From Syntrophaceae bacterium UBA4810 (lineage in GTDB: Bacteria; Desulfobacterota; Syntrophia; Syntrophales; Smithellaceae): a stretch of 9,542 bases of DNA. The translations under genes and the position numbers were made by a program. The notes under the pieces were generated by a model that did not search any database, was not told the origin of the DNA, and saw nothing but the letters and a program-made list of their open reading frames with translations. The DNA lies in contig DHGA01000088.1 of NCBI GenBank assembly GCA_002402545.1, positions 29,006 through 38,547 of the forward strand. The letters run 5' to 3'. Shown one piece after another: positions 1 to 7,129 of the stretch (its first letter is position 1; each line of letters starts with the position of its first letter).

Positions 1-245
<245 letters not shown>

Positions 246-420
246 AATGTTTCCTCCTTTCACAGTTATAATTGATTAAATGTTACACAATTTGTTGAAT
301 ATCAAAGTATGTCCAGCCATGTAATTTTTACGCAGCAAGGACGCCTCCCGTGTATTCAAGGTTTGTTGTTCGTTTTTGATTTTGAAAATTCAAGTCCATT
401 ATTATTTGATCTTTTTCAAT

Positions 421-437
421 CAGGAATCATTCCGAAT
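421..437. promoter_or_regulatory. PerR/Fur-type operator upstream of katG
   Basis: The word AGGAATCATTCCGAAT at 422-437 is a near-palindrome (GGAAT-C-ATTCC core, 7-1-7 type spacing). An identical 16-nt copy lies at 927-942, just before the regulator gene. It sits in the region upstream of katG and downstream of the regulator's stop. An AT-rich -10-like AATAAT at 398-403 (minus strand) with a poor -35 TTCCTG at 421-426 would put the operator over the -35 element, but that promoter guess is weak. Operator function is inferred from the duplication and the adjacent genes. Confidence 0.7.
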
Positions 438-493
438 AAAAAAATGTTACAACAAAACGCGCCTTTTATCCGCCATTTATTCTGAAAGCGGTT

Positions 494-922
494 CTAAGCT
501 TTACGTTTCAGGCAGTCGCGGCAGTGCCCGTAATATTCCATGCGAGCTTCTGTAACGACGAATCCTGATTTTCTGGCAATGTCTTTTGGTTCGACTGTCG
601 CGGGGAGGTTGTAGTCGAGAATTGTTCCGCAGCTCTCGCAGATAAGATTGATGTGCTCGGAAAGATTGCCGTCATAGCGGTTTTCCATCCGGTCGAATTC
701 CAAAGATTTGATAAGGCCTTTTTCGGAAAATTCTTTAAGCGTCGCGTATACTGTAGATAAACTAACGCTTTTGGCCTTTTTTCGCGCATCTTTGTAGATT
801 AGAGATGCCCCAGGATGAGCCTTCCAATTCTTAACCAGAGCGTTGATAATAGCCAATCTCTGTGGTGTTAGCTTCAGGCCTTTTTCCCTTAACTGATTTA
901 TAAGGTCTTCTTTGTTTATCAT
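494..922 (-). CDS. perR: Fur-family peroxide-responsive repressor, PerR type
   Basis: A 142-residue DNA-binding metalloregulator, normal length for the family. The N-terminal winged helix is marked by LKLTPQRLAII (16-26) and SLSTVYATLKEF (54-65), typical Fur-family recognition sequences. The structural zinc site has two CxxC pairs, C95/C98 and C134/C137. Aligned by eye with Bacillus PerR, the regulatory metal ligands are H36, D84 (in RYD, the Asp that marks PerR rather than Fur), H90 and D103. The fifth ligand, His93 in Bacillus, is Asn92 here. The two histidines that are oxidised by peroxide in PerR (H37 and H91) are present. The start at 922 is forced: an in-frame stop lies 18 nt upstream. 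There is no good Shine-Dalgarno; the leader is instead occupied by the operator palindrome. Placement next to katG supports peroxide sensing, and autorepression is likely. Fur or Zur function is less likely. Confidence 0.88.
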   Translation of the reverse strand: MINKEDLINQLREKGLKLTPQRLAIINALVKNWKAHPGASLIYKDARKKAKSVSLSTVYATLKEFSEKGLIKSLEFDRMENRYDGNLSEHINLICESCGTILDYNLPATVEPKDIARKSGFVVTEARMEYYGHCRDCLKRKA

Positions 923-925
923 CTT

Positions 926-946
926 AATTCGGAATGATTCCTAATT
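926..946. promoter_or_regulatory. PerR-type operator at the regulator's own transcription start
   Basis: A 21-bp near-perfect palindrome, with core TTAGGAATCATTCCGAA on the minus strand and AATT flanks on both sides. Apart from the centre base only one symmetric pair mismatches. It ends 3 nt before the start codon of the regulator and begins about 7 nt downstream of the -10 box, so bound repressor would cover the transcription start and block the ribosome site. It shares 16 identical bases with the copy upstream of katG. Confidence 0.75.
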
Positions 947-953
947 AGGTAAA

Positions 954-982
954 TCCATAACTTTGCGCGAGAATATTGTCAA
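954..982 (-). promoter_or_regulatory. Sigma70-type promoter of the perR-like gene
   Basis: On the minus strand there is a perfect -35 TTGACA (977-982), a 17-nt spacer (960-976) and a weaker -10 TATGGA (954-959). The predicted start of transcription falls at the edge of the operator palindrome, giving a leader of only about 25 nt. Confidence 0.6.
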
Positions 983-1095
983 GGCATATTTTTCAGGAGA
1001 GGCAATATGCTGATTATTAGGGCTATTTGAGGATTAATATCGACCGGAGATTATAAGCTTCAGGTATCAGTATTCTGCTTATTTGTTTTTTTCTT

Positions 1096-1965
1096 TTAGA
1101 TGGGCAGCTGTTCCAACCATTGCCTGATTCGGTTAGCGTCGCCGATGCGGGTGAGTTTGCCATAGGAATCAAGCAAAACAATAATCAGTGAGCGCTGAGC
1201 CACTTCCGCCTGCATCACCAGACATCGTCCTGAGGCGCTGATGAAACCGGTTTTGGAAAGACCGATATTCCAGCCGGGGTTTTGAACTAAACGGTTGGTG
1301 TTATAAAATTCTCTTACGTGCTGGCCTGCGTCGATAACAGTTTTTTTACAGGTAGTAAATTCCCTGATAAGATCATATCGATACGCGGCATCGACCAATT
1401 GGACTAAATCCCGCGCGGAAGAGACATTATTGCTGGAAAGTCCGGTGGGTTCTACAAAGCGTGTTTCATTTAATCCCAAAGACTGAGTTTTTTCGTTCAT
1501 AGCGCTGACGAAGGCTTCCATGCCTCCCGGATATGTGCGTCCCAACGCGCGGGCGCAACGATTATCTGAAGACATAAGTGTTAGCAAAAGCGCTTCTCTT
1601 CGTGTAATCTCAGTGCCTGCCGGCAGAAGAGCGCGAATACGGCGGCGAAGGCCGAACAGATCCTCGCTCTCGATGGTTAGTGATTCTTCAAGATTCATGT
1701 CCGCATCAAGAACGACCATGGCGGTCATCAGTTTAGTGATGGAAGCGATAGGTACTACGGTGTTATCTTTTTTCTGAATGATGAATTCGCCTGTGTCCTG
1801 GTCAACAACCAAAGCGGTGGCGGAACGTAACACCGGCATTTTAGGAATATGGCTCGATGGGGTGGAAGAATTTAGTTCTTTCGCAATTCCCGTAGAGATG
1901 GTTAAAAAGAACAAACCTATACATATGGCGAAAGTTGTCAACGCCGCGCGATTTTTATTTGTCAT
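1096..1965 (-). CDS. pbpG: Serine-type D-Ala-D-Ala endopeptidase/carboxypeptidase, PBP7-like (peptidase S11)
   Basis: A periplasmic penicillin-binding protein that trims or cleaves peptidoglycan cross-links. All three active-site motifs of the S11 family are present: SITK with nucleophile Ser75 and Lys78, SDN at 133-135, and KTG at 238-240. The N terminus is a signal peptide or anchor (hydrophobic AALTTFAICIGLFFLTISTG, about residues 7-26). I chose the start at 1965 because GAGGA lies 7 nt upstream of that ATG; an in-frame ATG at 1995 lacks such a site. The 289-residue length and the absence of a long C-terminal domain fit PBP7/PbpG better than DacA/PBP5. It follows the ATP-grasp gene on the same strand after a 170-nt gap, so the two may be partly co-transcribed. 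Confidence 0.88.
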   Translation of the reverse strand: MTNKNRAALTTFAICIGLFFLTISTGIAKELNSSTPSSHIPKMPVLRSATALVVDQDTGEFIIQKKDNTVVPIASITKLMTAMVVLDADMNLEESLTIESEDLFGLRRRIRALLPAGTEITRREALLLTLMSSDNRCARALGRTYPGGMEAFVSAMNEKTQSLGLNETRFVEPTGLSSNNVSSARDLVQLVDAAYRYDLIREFTTCKKTVIDAGQHVREFYNTNRLVQNPGWNIGLSKTGFISASGRCLVMQAEVAQRSLIIVLLDSYGKLTRIGDANRIRQWLEQLPI

Positions 1966-2012
1966 GATTTCCTCGTGATTTTGAAGATACTGCAATACAT
2001 ATGTTATTCATT

Positions 2013-2040
2013 ACATTACACAATATTTAAAATTCGTCAA
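2013..2040 (-). promoter_or_regulatory. Possible promoter of the pbpG-like gene
   Basis: On the minus strand there is TTGACG (2035-2040), a 16-nt spacer and TAATGT (2013-2018), about 48 nt upstream of the start codon. The -35 is good and the -10 is weak, so this is only a candidate. Confidence 0.3.
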
Positions 2041-2135
2041 TCGTTATTAACTGGAAAGATATATCATCGCTCTTTGAGATTTGTTTTTTCAAGGAAATTT
2101 TAGAGACGGATTTATTCAAGGTTTGATGCTAATTT

Positions 2136-3143
2136 TCATTTATGAAAAAGTGGATGCCGGGCTGCGGCCAGATTAACGATTCGGCTGCCCATTTGACCAT
2201 AAGAGTAGCCCGCTTCAGCCGCGGCGTGGGTCATTGAAGTTTGCGGATTAATGTCGGGATTCGGATTAACGTCAATGACATAGAAAATCCCGTTGAGATA
2301 TCGGACATCAACGCGACCATAGTCTCTGCAGCCGGTGGCCTTATAAGTGGCAAGGACTATCTTTTCCAGTTCGGCCAGCGCTGACGGTTCCAATTGGGCC
2401 GGGACGCACATGTCAATACAATCATAGAGGCGAGAACTGGAAACATACTTAGCTTCGTAAGTAAAAAGACGGTCTCGGATATCTGTAAGTTCGCTGTAAT
2501 CCATTTCCACGGCGGGAAGCATGGATATTTTTCCATTGCCCCAAACCGCGCTGAGAAATTCCCGTCCGTTGATAAATTCCTCGACCAGGGCGGGCTGATT
2601 GTAAGATTCAAGAATGAAAGCTACTCGATTTTCCAATTCCGCAGGCGAGGTAACAATAGATTCAGAAGAAATGCCGATGCTGCAGTGTTCATTGGCCGCT
2701 TTAACGATGGAGGGATAAATATTCCATTCTCCAACATCAGGAGTATCAAAGACGTCCCATGGCGGTGTCGGAATATTTGCTTCGTCAAGAACACGTTTTA
2801 CCCGCGGCTTGTCGTAAGAAAGAGCGAGTACATCATGAGAAGAACCGGTGAACACAAAACCCATTTTTTCCATTACCGCGGCAACTTCCGGTTCGCTATG
2901 CGGAATGCCGGGAATTTCTTCACACCAGTTGAATACAATATAATCACGCGGATCAAACGTGCTGAGCCGCTCGACCAGACGCTCGTCTTCCACAGCTACA
3001 ATTTCGATGGGATGACCTAACTCATTCAACGCATTGCCAAGTGTGGCGACATCTTGTCCGCTTTCCGATTTTTCTTCGGGTGTCCATTCAGGATTCATGT
3101 TGTGCAAAAGAAGCACAGGCAAGCTGTGTCGGAGTTCATCCAT
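2136..3143 (-). CDS. D-alanine-D-alanine ligase-like ATP-grasp protein of unknown substrate
   Basis: A 335-residue cytoplasmic ATP-dependent carboxylate-amine ligase of the ATP-grasp fold, related to Ddl. Visible motifs in order: YDKPRVKRVL (110-119, with ATP-binding Lys112) followed by IPTPPW; PSIVKAA (144-150, Lys148); LVEEFINGREF (186-196, adenine-contact and acidic residues); DYGRVDVR (274-281); and the metal-binding strand VIDVNPNPDIN (289-299). Canonical Ddl enzymes have a GMTxxS-type omega loop after the metal Asn and a GEDG segment in the N-terminal domain; neither is seen here. The C-terminal stretch reads NPQTSMTHAAAEAGYSY instead. The true substrate is therefore probably a different amino acid or peptide. 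The start at 3143 has a modest GGCGG upstream. A good promoter lies 84-113 nt upstream. The downstream neighbour is a peptidoglycan peptidase, which makes a cell-wall link possible but unproven. Confidence 0.75.
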   Translation of the reverse strand: MDELRHSLPVLLLHNMNPEWTPEEKSESGQDVATLGNALNELGHPIEIVAVEDERLVERLSTFDPRDYIVFNWCEEIPGIPHSEPEVAAVMEKMGFVFTGSSHDVLALSYDKPRVKRVLDEANIPTPPWDVFDTPDVGEWNIYPSIVKAANEHCSIGISSESIVTSPAELENRVAFILESYNQPALVEEFINGREFLSAVWGNGKISMLPAVEMDYSELTDIRDRLFTYEAKYVSSSRLYDCIDMCVPAQLEPSALAELEKIVLATYKATGCRDYGRVDVRYLNGIFYVIDVNPNPDINPQTSMTHAAAEAGYSYGQMGSRIVNLAAARHPLFHK

Positions 3144-3519
3144 GAAATTTCCGCCTTGCCGCCCAGTAGAATGAGATTTTTTTCGTTTCCGGTTGTCGGG
3201 GCGAAATTATTTTATTAACCGTATGCAGTATAACAAAATAATTTTATATAATTCAAGTAAAATAATCATTTTTTTCAAAAAATATTCATTGATAAAATTC
3301 AAACATGAAAAAGAGCGGTAATGATTTTTTGCGTGTGAAGAATTTTTTTATTATTAACAACAGTCTCTTTTGCTCATCAGCGATAAAGTTTTTCCGGATA
3401 TGCGAAGAAACAAGTAAAGTATTTACAAGTAGGATTACAAAAATGTTAATAATATTTTCTTTTCAGACGAACAAAATTATAGTATGTGCTGAGCACAAAT
3501 TTGACGAGAGGGTTGCAAT
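3144..3519. other. Divergent AT-rich intergenic region
   Basis: This stretch separates the leftward ATP-grasp gene from the rightward barrel gene. It holds the leftward promoter at 3227-3256. On the plus strand a weak pair TTGCGT (3329-3334) and TATTAA (3352-3357, 17-nt spacer) might serve the barrel gene, but it is unconvincing. The 72-codon reading frame inside it (3305-3523) looks like chance: it has no family resemblance and overlaps the start of the next gene. Confidence 0.6.
3227..3256 (-). promoter_or_regulatory. Sigma70 promoter (extended -10) of the ATP-grasp gene
   Basis: On the minus strand there is TTGAAT (3251-3256), an 18-nt spacer and TATACT (3227-3232, 5 of 6 consensus). The -10 is preceded by TGn, giving an extended -10. 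The expected leader is about 75 nt. Confidence 0.6.
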
Positions 3520-4350
3520 ATGAAATCGCTGTTTCATAATTTTATTCTATTTGCTGTTGTGCTTTTTCTGCTTGTTTTAATTCCGCGCAATGCCTTTGCG
3601 GTAAACTTTTATGACGGTTCCCGCGCCAGGCAGGGCTTATATTTTCTTACTTATACTTATGCCTACTATGCTGACGAGACCACCGATAAAAGCGGAAAAG
3701 CAGTCAGTAAGGACTTTGGTCTTTTCAGCGCGCAGGAAATACTGCGCCTTTGCTACTATTCGCCTGATTTTGTCGCGACCGTTGTTGTTCCTTTTGGTTA
3801 CGCAAAAATCAGTTCGCTGGATCAAGACTCTTCCGGGTTGGGGGATATTAGTCTTGGCGCTGGTTATTTTCTGTCGGTAAAGCAGGTTGATATACTTCCT
3901 ATGTTATTTGTAAAATTCCCCACGGGAGAATACAACTCCTCAAAGGCCGCCAACATCGGCTCAAATCAGTACGACATCGCGCCCATGGTTTTTATTCACA
4001 AGACGATAGGCAGTTTCAGTATGGATGCCGCCGCGAAATATTATTTCCGTTTAGAAAATAATGCCACCGATGTTTTACCTGGAGACGAACTTCACCTGCA
4101 GGCGCTTTTAGGCTATAGTGTGACGGACAAATTTAAATTAGGCCCTTCGGTCAACTGGATGATTAGCAAAGATAAACAACAAGACGGCTCTAGAGTTAGC
4201 GGCACCGCCAGAGAAAAGCTTTCCATCGGCGCCGATTTTTATTACCGGTTTCCTTGGTTGAGTGTAACCCTGACGTATCTTTACGATGCATACGCGGAAA
4301 ACTCTCCCAAAGGACATTTTCTCCAGCTGAAAACAGTTTATCGCTTTTAA
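3520..4350 (+). CDS. Outer-membrane beta-barrel protein, MetA/SphA (phenol-degradation MetA) type
   Basis: A 276-residue exported protein. Residues 1-27 form a signal peptide (hydrophobic FILFAVVLFLLVLIP, cleavage after NAFA). The rest alternates polar and aromatic residues as in amphipathic beta strands: RQGLYFLTYTYAYY near the mature start; VVVPFGYAKISSL and GLGDISLGAGYFL in the first third, the pattern I associate with the MetA-pathway transporter-like barrel family; then KFPTGEYNSSKAANIGSNQYDI in short segments. It ends in RF, the C-terminal Phe used for outer-membrane assembly. A GAGAGG ribosome site lies about 8 nt before the ATG. Members of this family are usually called channels for hydrophobic compounds, but few have been tested. 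It is a single gene with no co-directional neighbour and converges on the peroxiredoxin gene. Confidence 0.75.
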   Translation: MKSLFHNFILFAVVLFLLVLIPRNAFAVNFYDGSRARQGLYFLTYTYAYYADETTDKSGKAVSKDFGLFSAQEILRLCYYSPDFVATVVVPFGYAKISSLDQDSSGLGDISLGAGYFLSVKQVDILPMLFVKFPTGEYNSSKAANIGSNQYDIAPMVFIHKTIGSFSMDAAAKYYFRLENNATDVLPGDELHLQALLGYSVTDKFKLGPSVNWMISKDKQQDGSRVSGTAREKLSIGADFYYRFPWLSVTLTYLYDAYAENSPKGHFLQLKTVYRF

Positions 4351-4407
4351 TCGACTGCGCTCTTTTTGAAAGCAGTTTCGCAAATATCCGGACAATTTTT
4401 TTCGTCG

Positions 4408-4953
4408 CTACCTTGTGTGGCGGTCGATTTCCTCAAGCAGCGCATCGGTCTGATTCGGCAAAAGCCCAAAGCCCATGTCTTTGCGGTAAATGATATTCAT
4501 TTTTTTATCGATAATCAGATAAACGCGCTTGGAAAGCGGTAAAATCCAGTGGTCCGCGTCATAGAGTTTGGCGATTTTGCCTTTTTCATCTACCAAAAGC
4601 GTCAGGTCATTGAGCTTGTGCTTGGCAATAAAGTTGCGGTGCGATTTGGCCGAATCCCGGCTTAAGCCCAAAACTTTGATATTGCGCTCTTCGTATTTTT
4701 TGATGTTTTGTTGAAACTCAACAAATTGTTTAATTCAGAGGCCTGTATCGTCTTTGGGATAAAAAGCGAGAACCACGCCGCGGTAATTTTTCAGGACTTC
4801 GCCAAGCGTCCATAATTTTCCGTCCTGATCAGGCAGGGTGAAATCCGGGGCGATAGCGCCTGTAGAAGAAGGCGACTGCTTCATCTCTGCCGAGGCGCAG
4901 GCCAATAAAAGTGTGAACGTAAAAACCGCTAAAATAAAATTTTTTATATGCAT
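4408..4953 (-). CDS. Exported Bcp/AhpC-TSA-type peroxiredoxin with selenocysteine at the peroxidatic position (in-frame UGA)
   Basis: Thiol/selenol peroxidase of the thioredoxin fold, 181 residues if the in-frame TGA at 4735-4737 is read as Sec73. Before the TGA come the lead-in APDFTLPDQDG (35-45) and FYPKDDTGL (64-72). The TGA lies exactly where Bcp-type enzymes have the peroxidatic Cys of TxxC (T70-G-L-U73). After it the same frame continues through the family pattern: VLGLSRDSAKSHRNF, VDEKGKIAKLYDA, and SKRVYLIID with the likely catalytic Arg143. A bacterial SECIS-like hairpin lies just downstream of the TGA. There is no other Cys after Sec73, so it would be a 1-Sec enzyme. The start at 4953 is fixed by a perfect AGGAGGT at 4957-4963. 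Residues 1-18 are a signal sequence ending LLAC (Cys19), so it is a probable lipoprotein or periplasmic protein. The alternative is a nonsense-mutated pseudogene, which is unlikely given the exact position and the hairpin. Confidence 0.88.
4707..4725 (-). promoter_or_regulatory. Bacterial SECIS hairpin of the Sec-peroxiredoxin
   Basis: On the transcript, arms UUUGUUG and CAACAAA pair perfectly (7 bp, plus a possible A-U closing pair) around loop AGUUU. The loop G is the second loop base and lies 18 nt after the UGA, inside the range (roughly 16-37 nt) of the bacterial SECIS model as I recall it. The hairpin is also part of the coding sequence. Confidence 0.8.
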
Positions 4954-5079
4954 TTTACCTCCTGATGACAAATCGTTTATTTTTTGGAAAGAATGAATCC
5001 CTTCTACCTAATATGCTGATAAAAAAGCTTTAAGCGGCAAGAGAACTAGAAGTTTTGATTGGCGCGCAGCAGGTGAAAT

Positions 5080-5104
5080 GGGCCGGCGTTATTAACGCCG
5101 GCCC
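5080..5104 (-). terminator. Strong GC-rich hairpin just after the hydrolase stop codon
   Basis: Perfect 11-bp stem GGGCCGGCGTT / AACGCCGGCCC around a 3-nt loop, starting 8 nt after the stop of the leftward hydrolase gene. Only a short ATTTC follows it, not a real T-tract. It may therefore be a terminator helped by other factors or a 3'-end stabiliser rather than a classic intrinsic terminator. Confidence 0.5.
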
Positions 5105-5112
5105 CAGGTACT

Positions 5113-6045
5113 TTACTTTTTCAGGAAATTAACCAGTATTTTGTTTACCGGTTCAGAATTTTCATAATGTACCAGATGCCCGCCTCCCTCTATTTCGTGA
5201 TACACGACAGACGGCATCGCATTTTTAATGTTTGCGACAGAATCGGTCATAATTACTTTATCAGCAGTGCCCCAGGTGAAAAGAACCGGAATCTTTGTTT
5301 TACCAACCGCCTCATATTGCTCAGTAAAATCGGCCAGTGAATCGCCGCGCAAATTGGAAATCCTTGCGCGCTTGAATCCTTTATAGGTAAGTTGCTTTGT
5401 ATAATTTTCCGTGTACTCTGCTGGTATCGCTTTTGGGTTCGCAAAAACTTTTTCCGGGTAGTTGGTGTTGACCAGGTCAAGTAAAACGCTGCCCAGATAT
5501 TCACCGATACCGGGAATTTTTATCAGTGTAATTATCGCTTTCATGGGCAGAATATTGATGAACGGTGATAAGAGGGCAAGTTTTTTCACCTTTTCCGGAT
5601 GAGTGGCTGCAAAGTAAACAGCAATACTTCCTCCCTGAGAGGTGCCCACAAGATTGACCGGACCTTTTATGTTAAGTTTCTCAAGAAGTTCCATAAGCTG
5701 GCGGTCGTAAAGAGCGCGGGAATAGTCAACATCCGGGCGATCGGAGTAGCCGAAGCCGTAGAGATCATATCTGATAACCCGGAAACCTGCGCCAGTAAGT
5801 GCAGCCATATTTTTATCCCACGAAAAGTAAGGCGCCGCGTTACCGTGCACAAGGACAACTACTTCTCCGCTTTGCGGCCCACTGACATCATAGTGTACCA
5901 TTCCATCAGTAAGCTGGAGAAACTTCAACCCGAGTCCCTTTCTCTCCTCGTCGTTAAGTTCCTTTGTTTCAAGGTTTCCAGTTATAAAAGGAAGCGCCGC
6001 TAAAATAACCGCTATCACAAAAACGACAAGTATCAATTTTTTCAT
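5113..6045 (-). CDS. Membrane-anchored or exported alpha/beta-fold hydrolase
   Basis: A 310-residue serine hydrolase of the alpha/beta fold; substrate unknown. The N-terminal hydrophobic stretch (residues 3-22) is a signal anchor or signal peptide, so it acts at or outside the inner membrane. The oxyanion-hole motif is HGNAAPYFSW (67-76). The nucleophile elbow is GTSQGG with Ser136, the acid is Asp262 in GTADKV, and the base is His290 in GGGHLVHYE, so the catalytic triad is complete. The DLYGFGYSDRP segment (94-104) is typical of the haloalkane-dehalogenase/epoxide-hydrolase/esterase branch, but Ser rather than Asp as nucleophile points to an esterase or lipase. The start at 6045 has GGAGG 5 nt or so upstream. 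It lies 62 nt downstream of another hydrolase gene on the same strand. Confidence 0.85.
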   Translation of the reverse strand: MKKLILVVFVIAVILAALPFITGNLETKELNDEERKGLGLKFLQLTDGMVHYDVSGPQSGEVVVLVHGNAAPYFSWDKNMAALTGAGFRVIRYDLYGFGYSDRPDVDYSRALYDRQLMELLEKLNIKGPVNLVGTSQGGSIAVYFAATHPEKVKKLALLSPFINILPMKAIITLIKIPGIGEYLGSVLLDLVNTNYPEKVFANPKAIPAEYTENYTKQLTYKGFKRARISNLRGDSLADFTEQYEAVGKTKIPVLFTWGTADKVIMTDSVANIKNAMPSVVYHEIEGGGHLVHYENSEPVNKILVNFLKK

Positions 6046-6082
6046 TAATTCCTCCTTCCTGCCACCGAGTTAATTTTTAATT

Positions 6083-6115
6083 TTTCTTAAAAAATAAGAT
6101 GCATTTTTTAAGAAA
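6083..6115. terminator. AT-rich perfect inverted repeat at the end of the second hydrolase gene
   Basis: The 13-bp arms TTTCTTAAAAAAT and ATTTTTTAAGAAA surround a 7-nt loop and overlap the stop codon at 6108-6110. Its AT-only stem and lack of a following T-tract on the minus strand make it a weak terminator at best; it may attenuate read-through between the two hydrolase genes. Confidence 0.35.
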
Positions 6116-6989
6116 TTATTTTCTGCATCCACTTCGCAATTCCCTTGAAGGTCTGTTCTCGGTTCACTTCATTGAAGTTCTCATGAAAGTTATTTTCATG
6201 GACAATTAAAGTCAGAAGTTCCGACGGCATCGAATTCAGGGCATTCTTGCTGCCCTCGACATCGGCAAGTTGATCATCGCCGGCCAGCACGGCATACACC
6301 GGGAAACGTTTCCATGCTTTCAGGTTTTCAATCACCCACGCCTGAGTTTTTTCACTCTCCACGCCCAGCTTTGCCGAAGCTGCTGTTCCTCTCAGACCTA
6401 TTTCTTCGTCGCGATGATGACGGGCGGTAATGTTTTCGTCATGGGTCAATAAATCCGTAAGGGAAGGGGGCTTGACGGCAAACGTCGGATGAATCCCCGC
6501 TATTAGCCTGGCGATCTTTTTCAAGATGGCCGGAATTTTTACCCTGTTTTCCAGCCAGGGAGAGGAAACAATAAATCCTTTGATGTCTGCATTTTTCGCC
6601 AGTGTCAGGCCGTACTTCAGAGCTATGAGTGCGCCGTTGGAATGGCTGATAATAAATATCGGGGTTTGGGGATGGCGTTCTTTTACCCATGTATAAAATT
6701 TGTGTATATCAGCGACATATTCATCGTAGGAATTGATATGGAAAAAAACTTTGCCCTTTTCATTATACTTAGGGTAGGTTCCATGCCAACGCAGGTCGGG
6801 CGCGTATGTGGCCACACCCTCTTTAGTGAAATAGAGCGCTGGAGTAACCCAGTCGCCGCCATGCGCCATGCCGCCGTGGATGGCGATCATTACGGCCTTA
6901 ACGTTCTTGTCCGGCAGCCATTCGTAGACGAGTAATTTTGTTTTTTTGTCAGCCTGAAATAATTCTGTTTTTGTTTCGGAAAAATTCAT
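6108..6989 (-). CDS. Alpha/beta hydrolase of the lysophospholipase/monoacylglycerol lipase type
   Basis: A 293-residue cytoplasmic serine hydrolase (no signal peptide). Motifs: oxyanion region IAIHGGMAHGGDW (35-47); APDLRWHGTYP (63-73), the usual D-x-R-G-H-G-like segment of this branch; nucleophile elbow SHSNGA with Ser117 (the first Gly of GxSxG is Ser); acid Asp239 in AGDDQLAD; and His269 in HENFNE, the HExxNE motif common in monoacylglycerol lipases. I chose the start at 6989 because AAGGAG lies about 6 nt before that ATG; the upstream in-frame ATG at 7022 has no such site. A TTGACA-containing promoter lies about 50-80 nt upstream. The substrate is not evident; a lipid ester is a reasonable guess. 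Confidence 0.82.
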   Translation of the reverse strand: MNFSETKTELFQADKKTKLLVYEWLPDKNVKAVMIAIHGGMAHGGDWVTPALYFTKEGVATYAPDLRWHGTYPKYNEKGKVFFHINSYDEYVADIHKFYTWVKERHPQTPIFIISHSNGALIALKYGLTLAKNADIKGFIVSSPWLENRVKIPAILKKIARLIAGIHPTFAVKPPSLTDLLTHDENITARHHRDEEIGLRGTAASAKLGVESEKTQAWVIENLKAWKRFPVYAVLAGDDQLADVEGSKNALNSMPSELLTLIVHENNFHENFNEVNREQTFKGIAKWMQKIIS

Positions 6990-7039
6990 AAGTGCTCCTT
7001 TGTGTTTTTTAATAGCTGTCATTATTTTGTAATTGCGCT

Positions 7040-7068
7040 TAAATATTGGAAAATGTTGGATATGTCAA
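7040..7068 (-). promoter_or_regulatory. Candidate promoter for the lipase-like gene
   Basis: On the minus strand there is a perfect -35 TTGACA (7063-7068), a 17-nt spacer and a poor -10 TATTTA (7040-7045). The leader to the ATG at 6989 would be about 45 nt. Confidence 0.4.
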
Positions 7069-7129
7069 TATTCAATACTTTTTATCGGCTTGTCTTTCAT
7101 CCGTATTGCTTTTGTGGCAGCTGGCTCTC

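Noticed and set aside
984..1010. Inverted repeat GCATATT / AATATGC upstream of the perR-like promoter
   Set aside because: Only 7 bp with a 13-nt AT-rich loop, no T-tract, and no sign of a role; likely chance.
2394..3020. 208-codon plus-strand frame opposite the ATP-grasp gene
   Set aside because: Antisense shadow of a clear coding gene. It has no recognisable motifs of its own, and the minus-strand frame carries intact ATP-grasp motifs.
3305..3523. 72-codon reading frame on the plus strand upstream of the barrel gene
   Set aside because: No ribosome site, no family resemblance, low-complexity AT-rich composition, and it overlaps the start of the well-supported barrel gene.
4408..4953. Peroxiredoxin as a pseudogene broken by a nonsense mutation
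   Set aside because: The only stop is at the catalytic Cys position, followed by a SECIS-like hairpin, and the rest of the frame is intact. The same arrangement occurs in the MerB-like gene.
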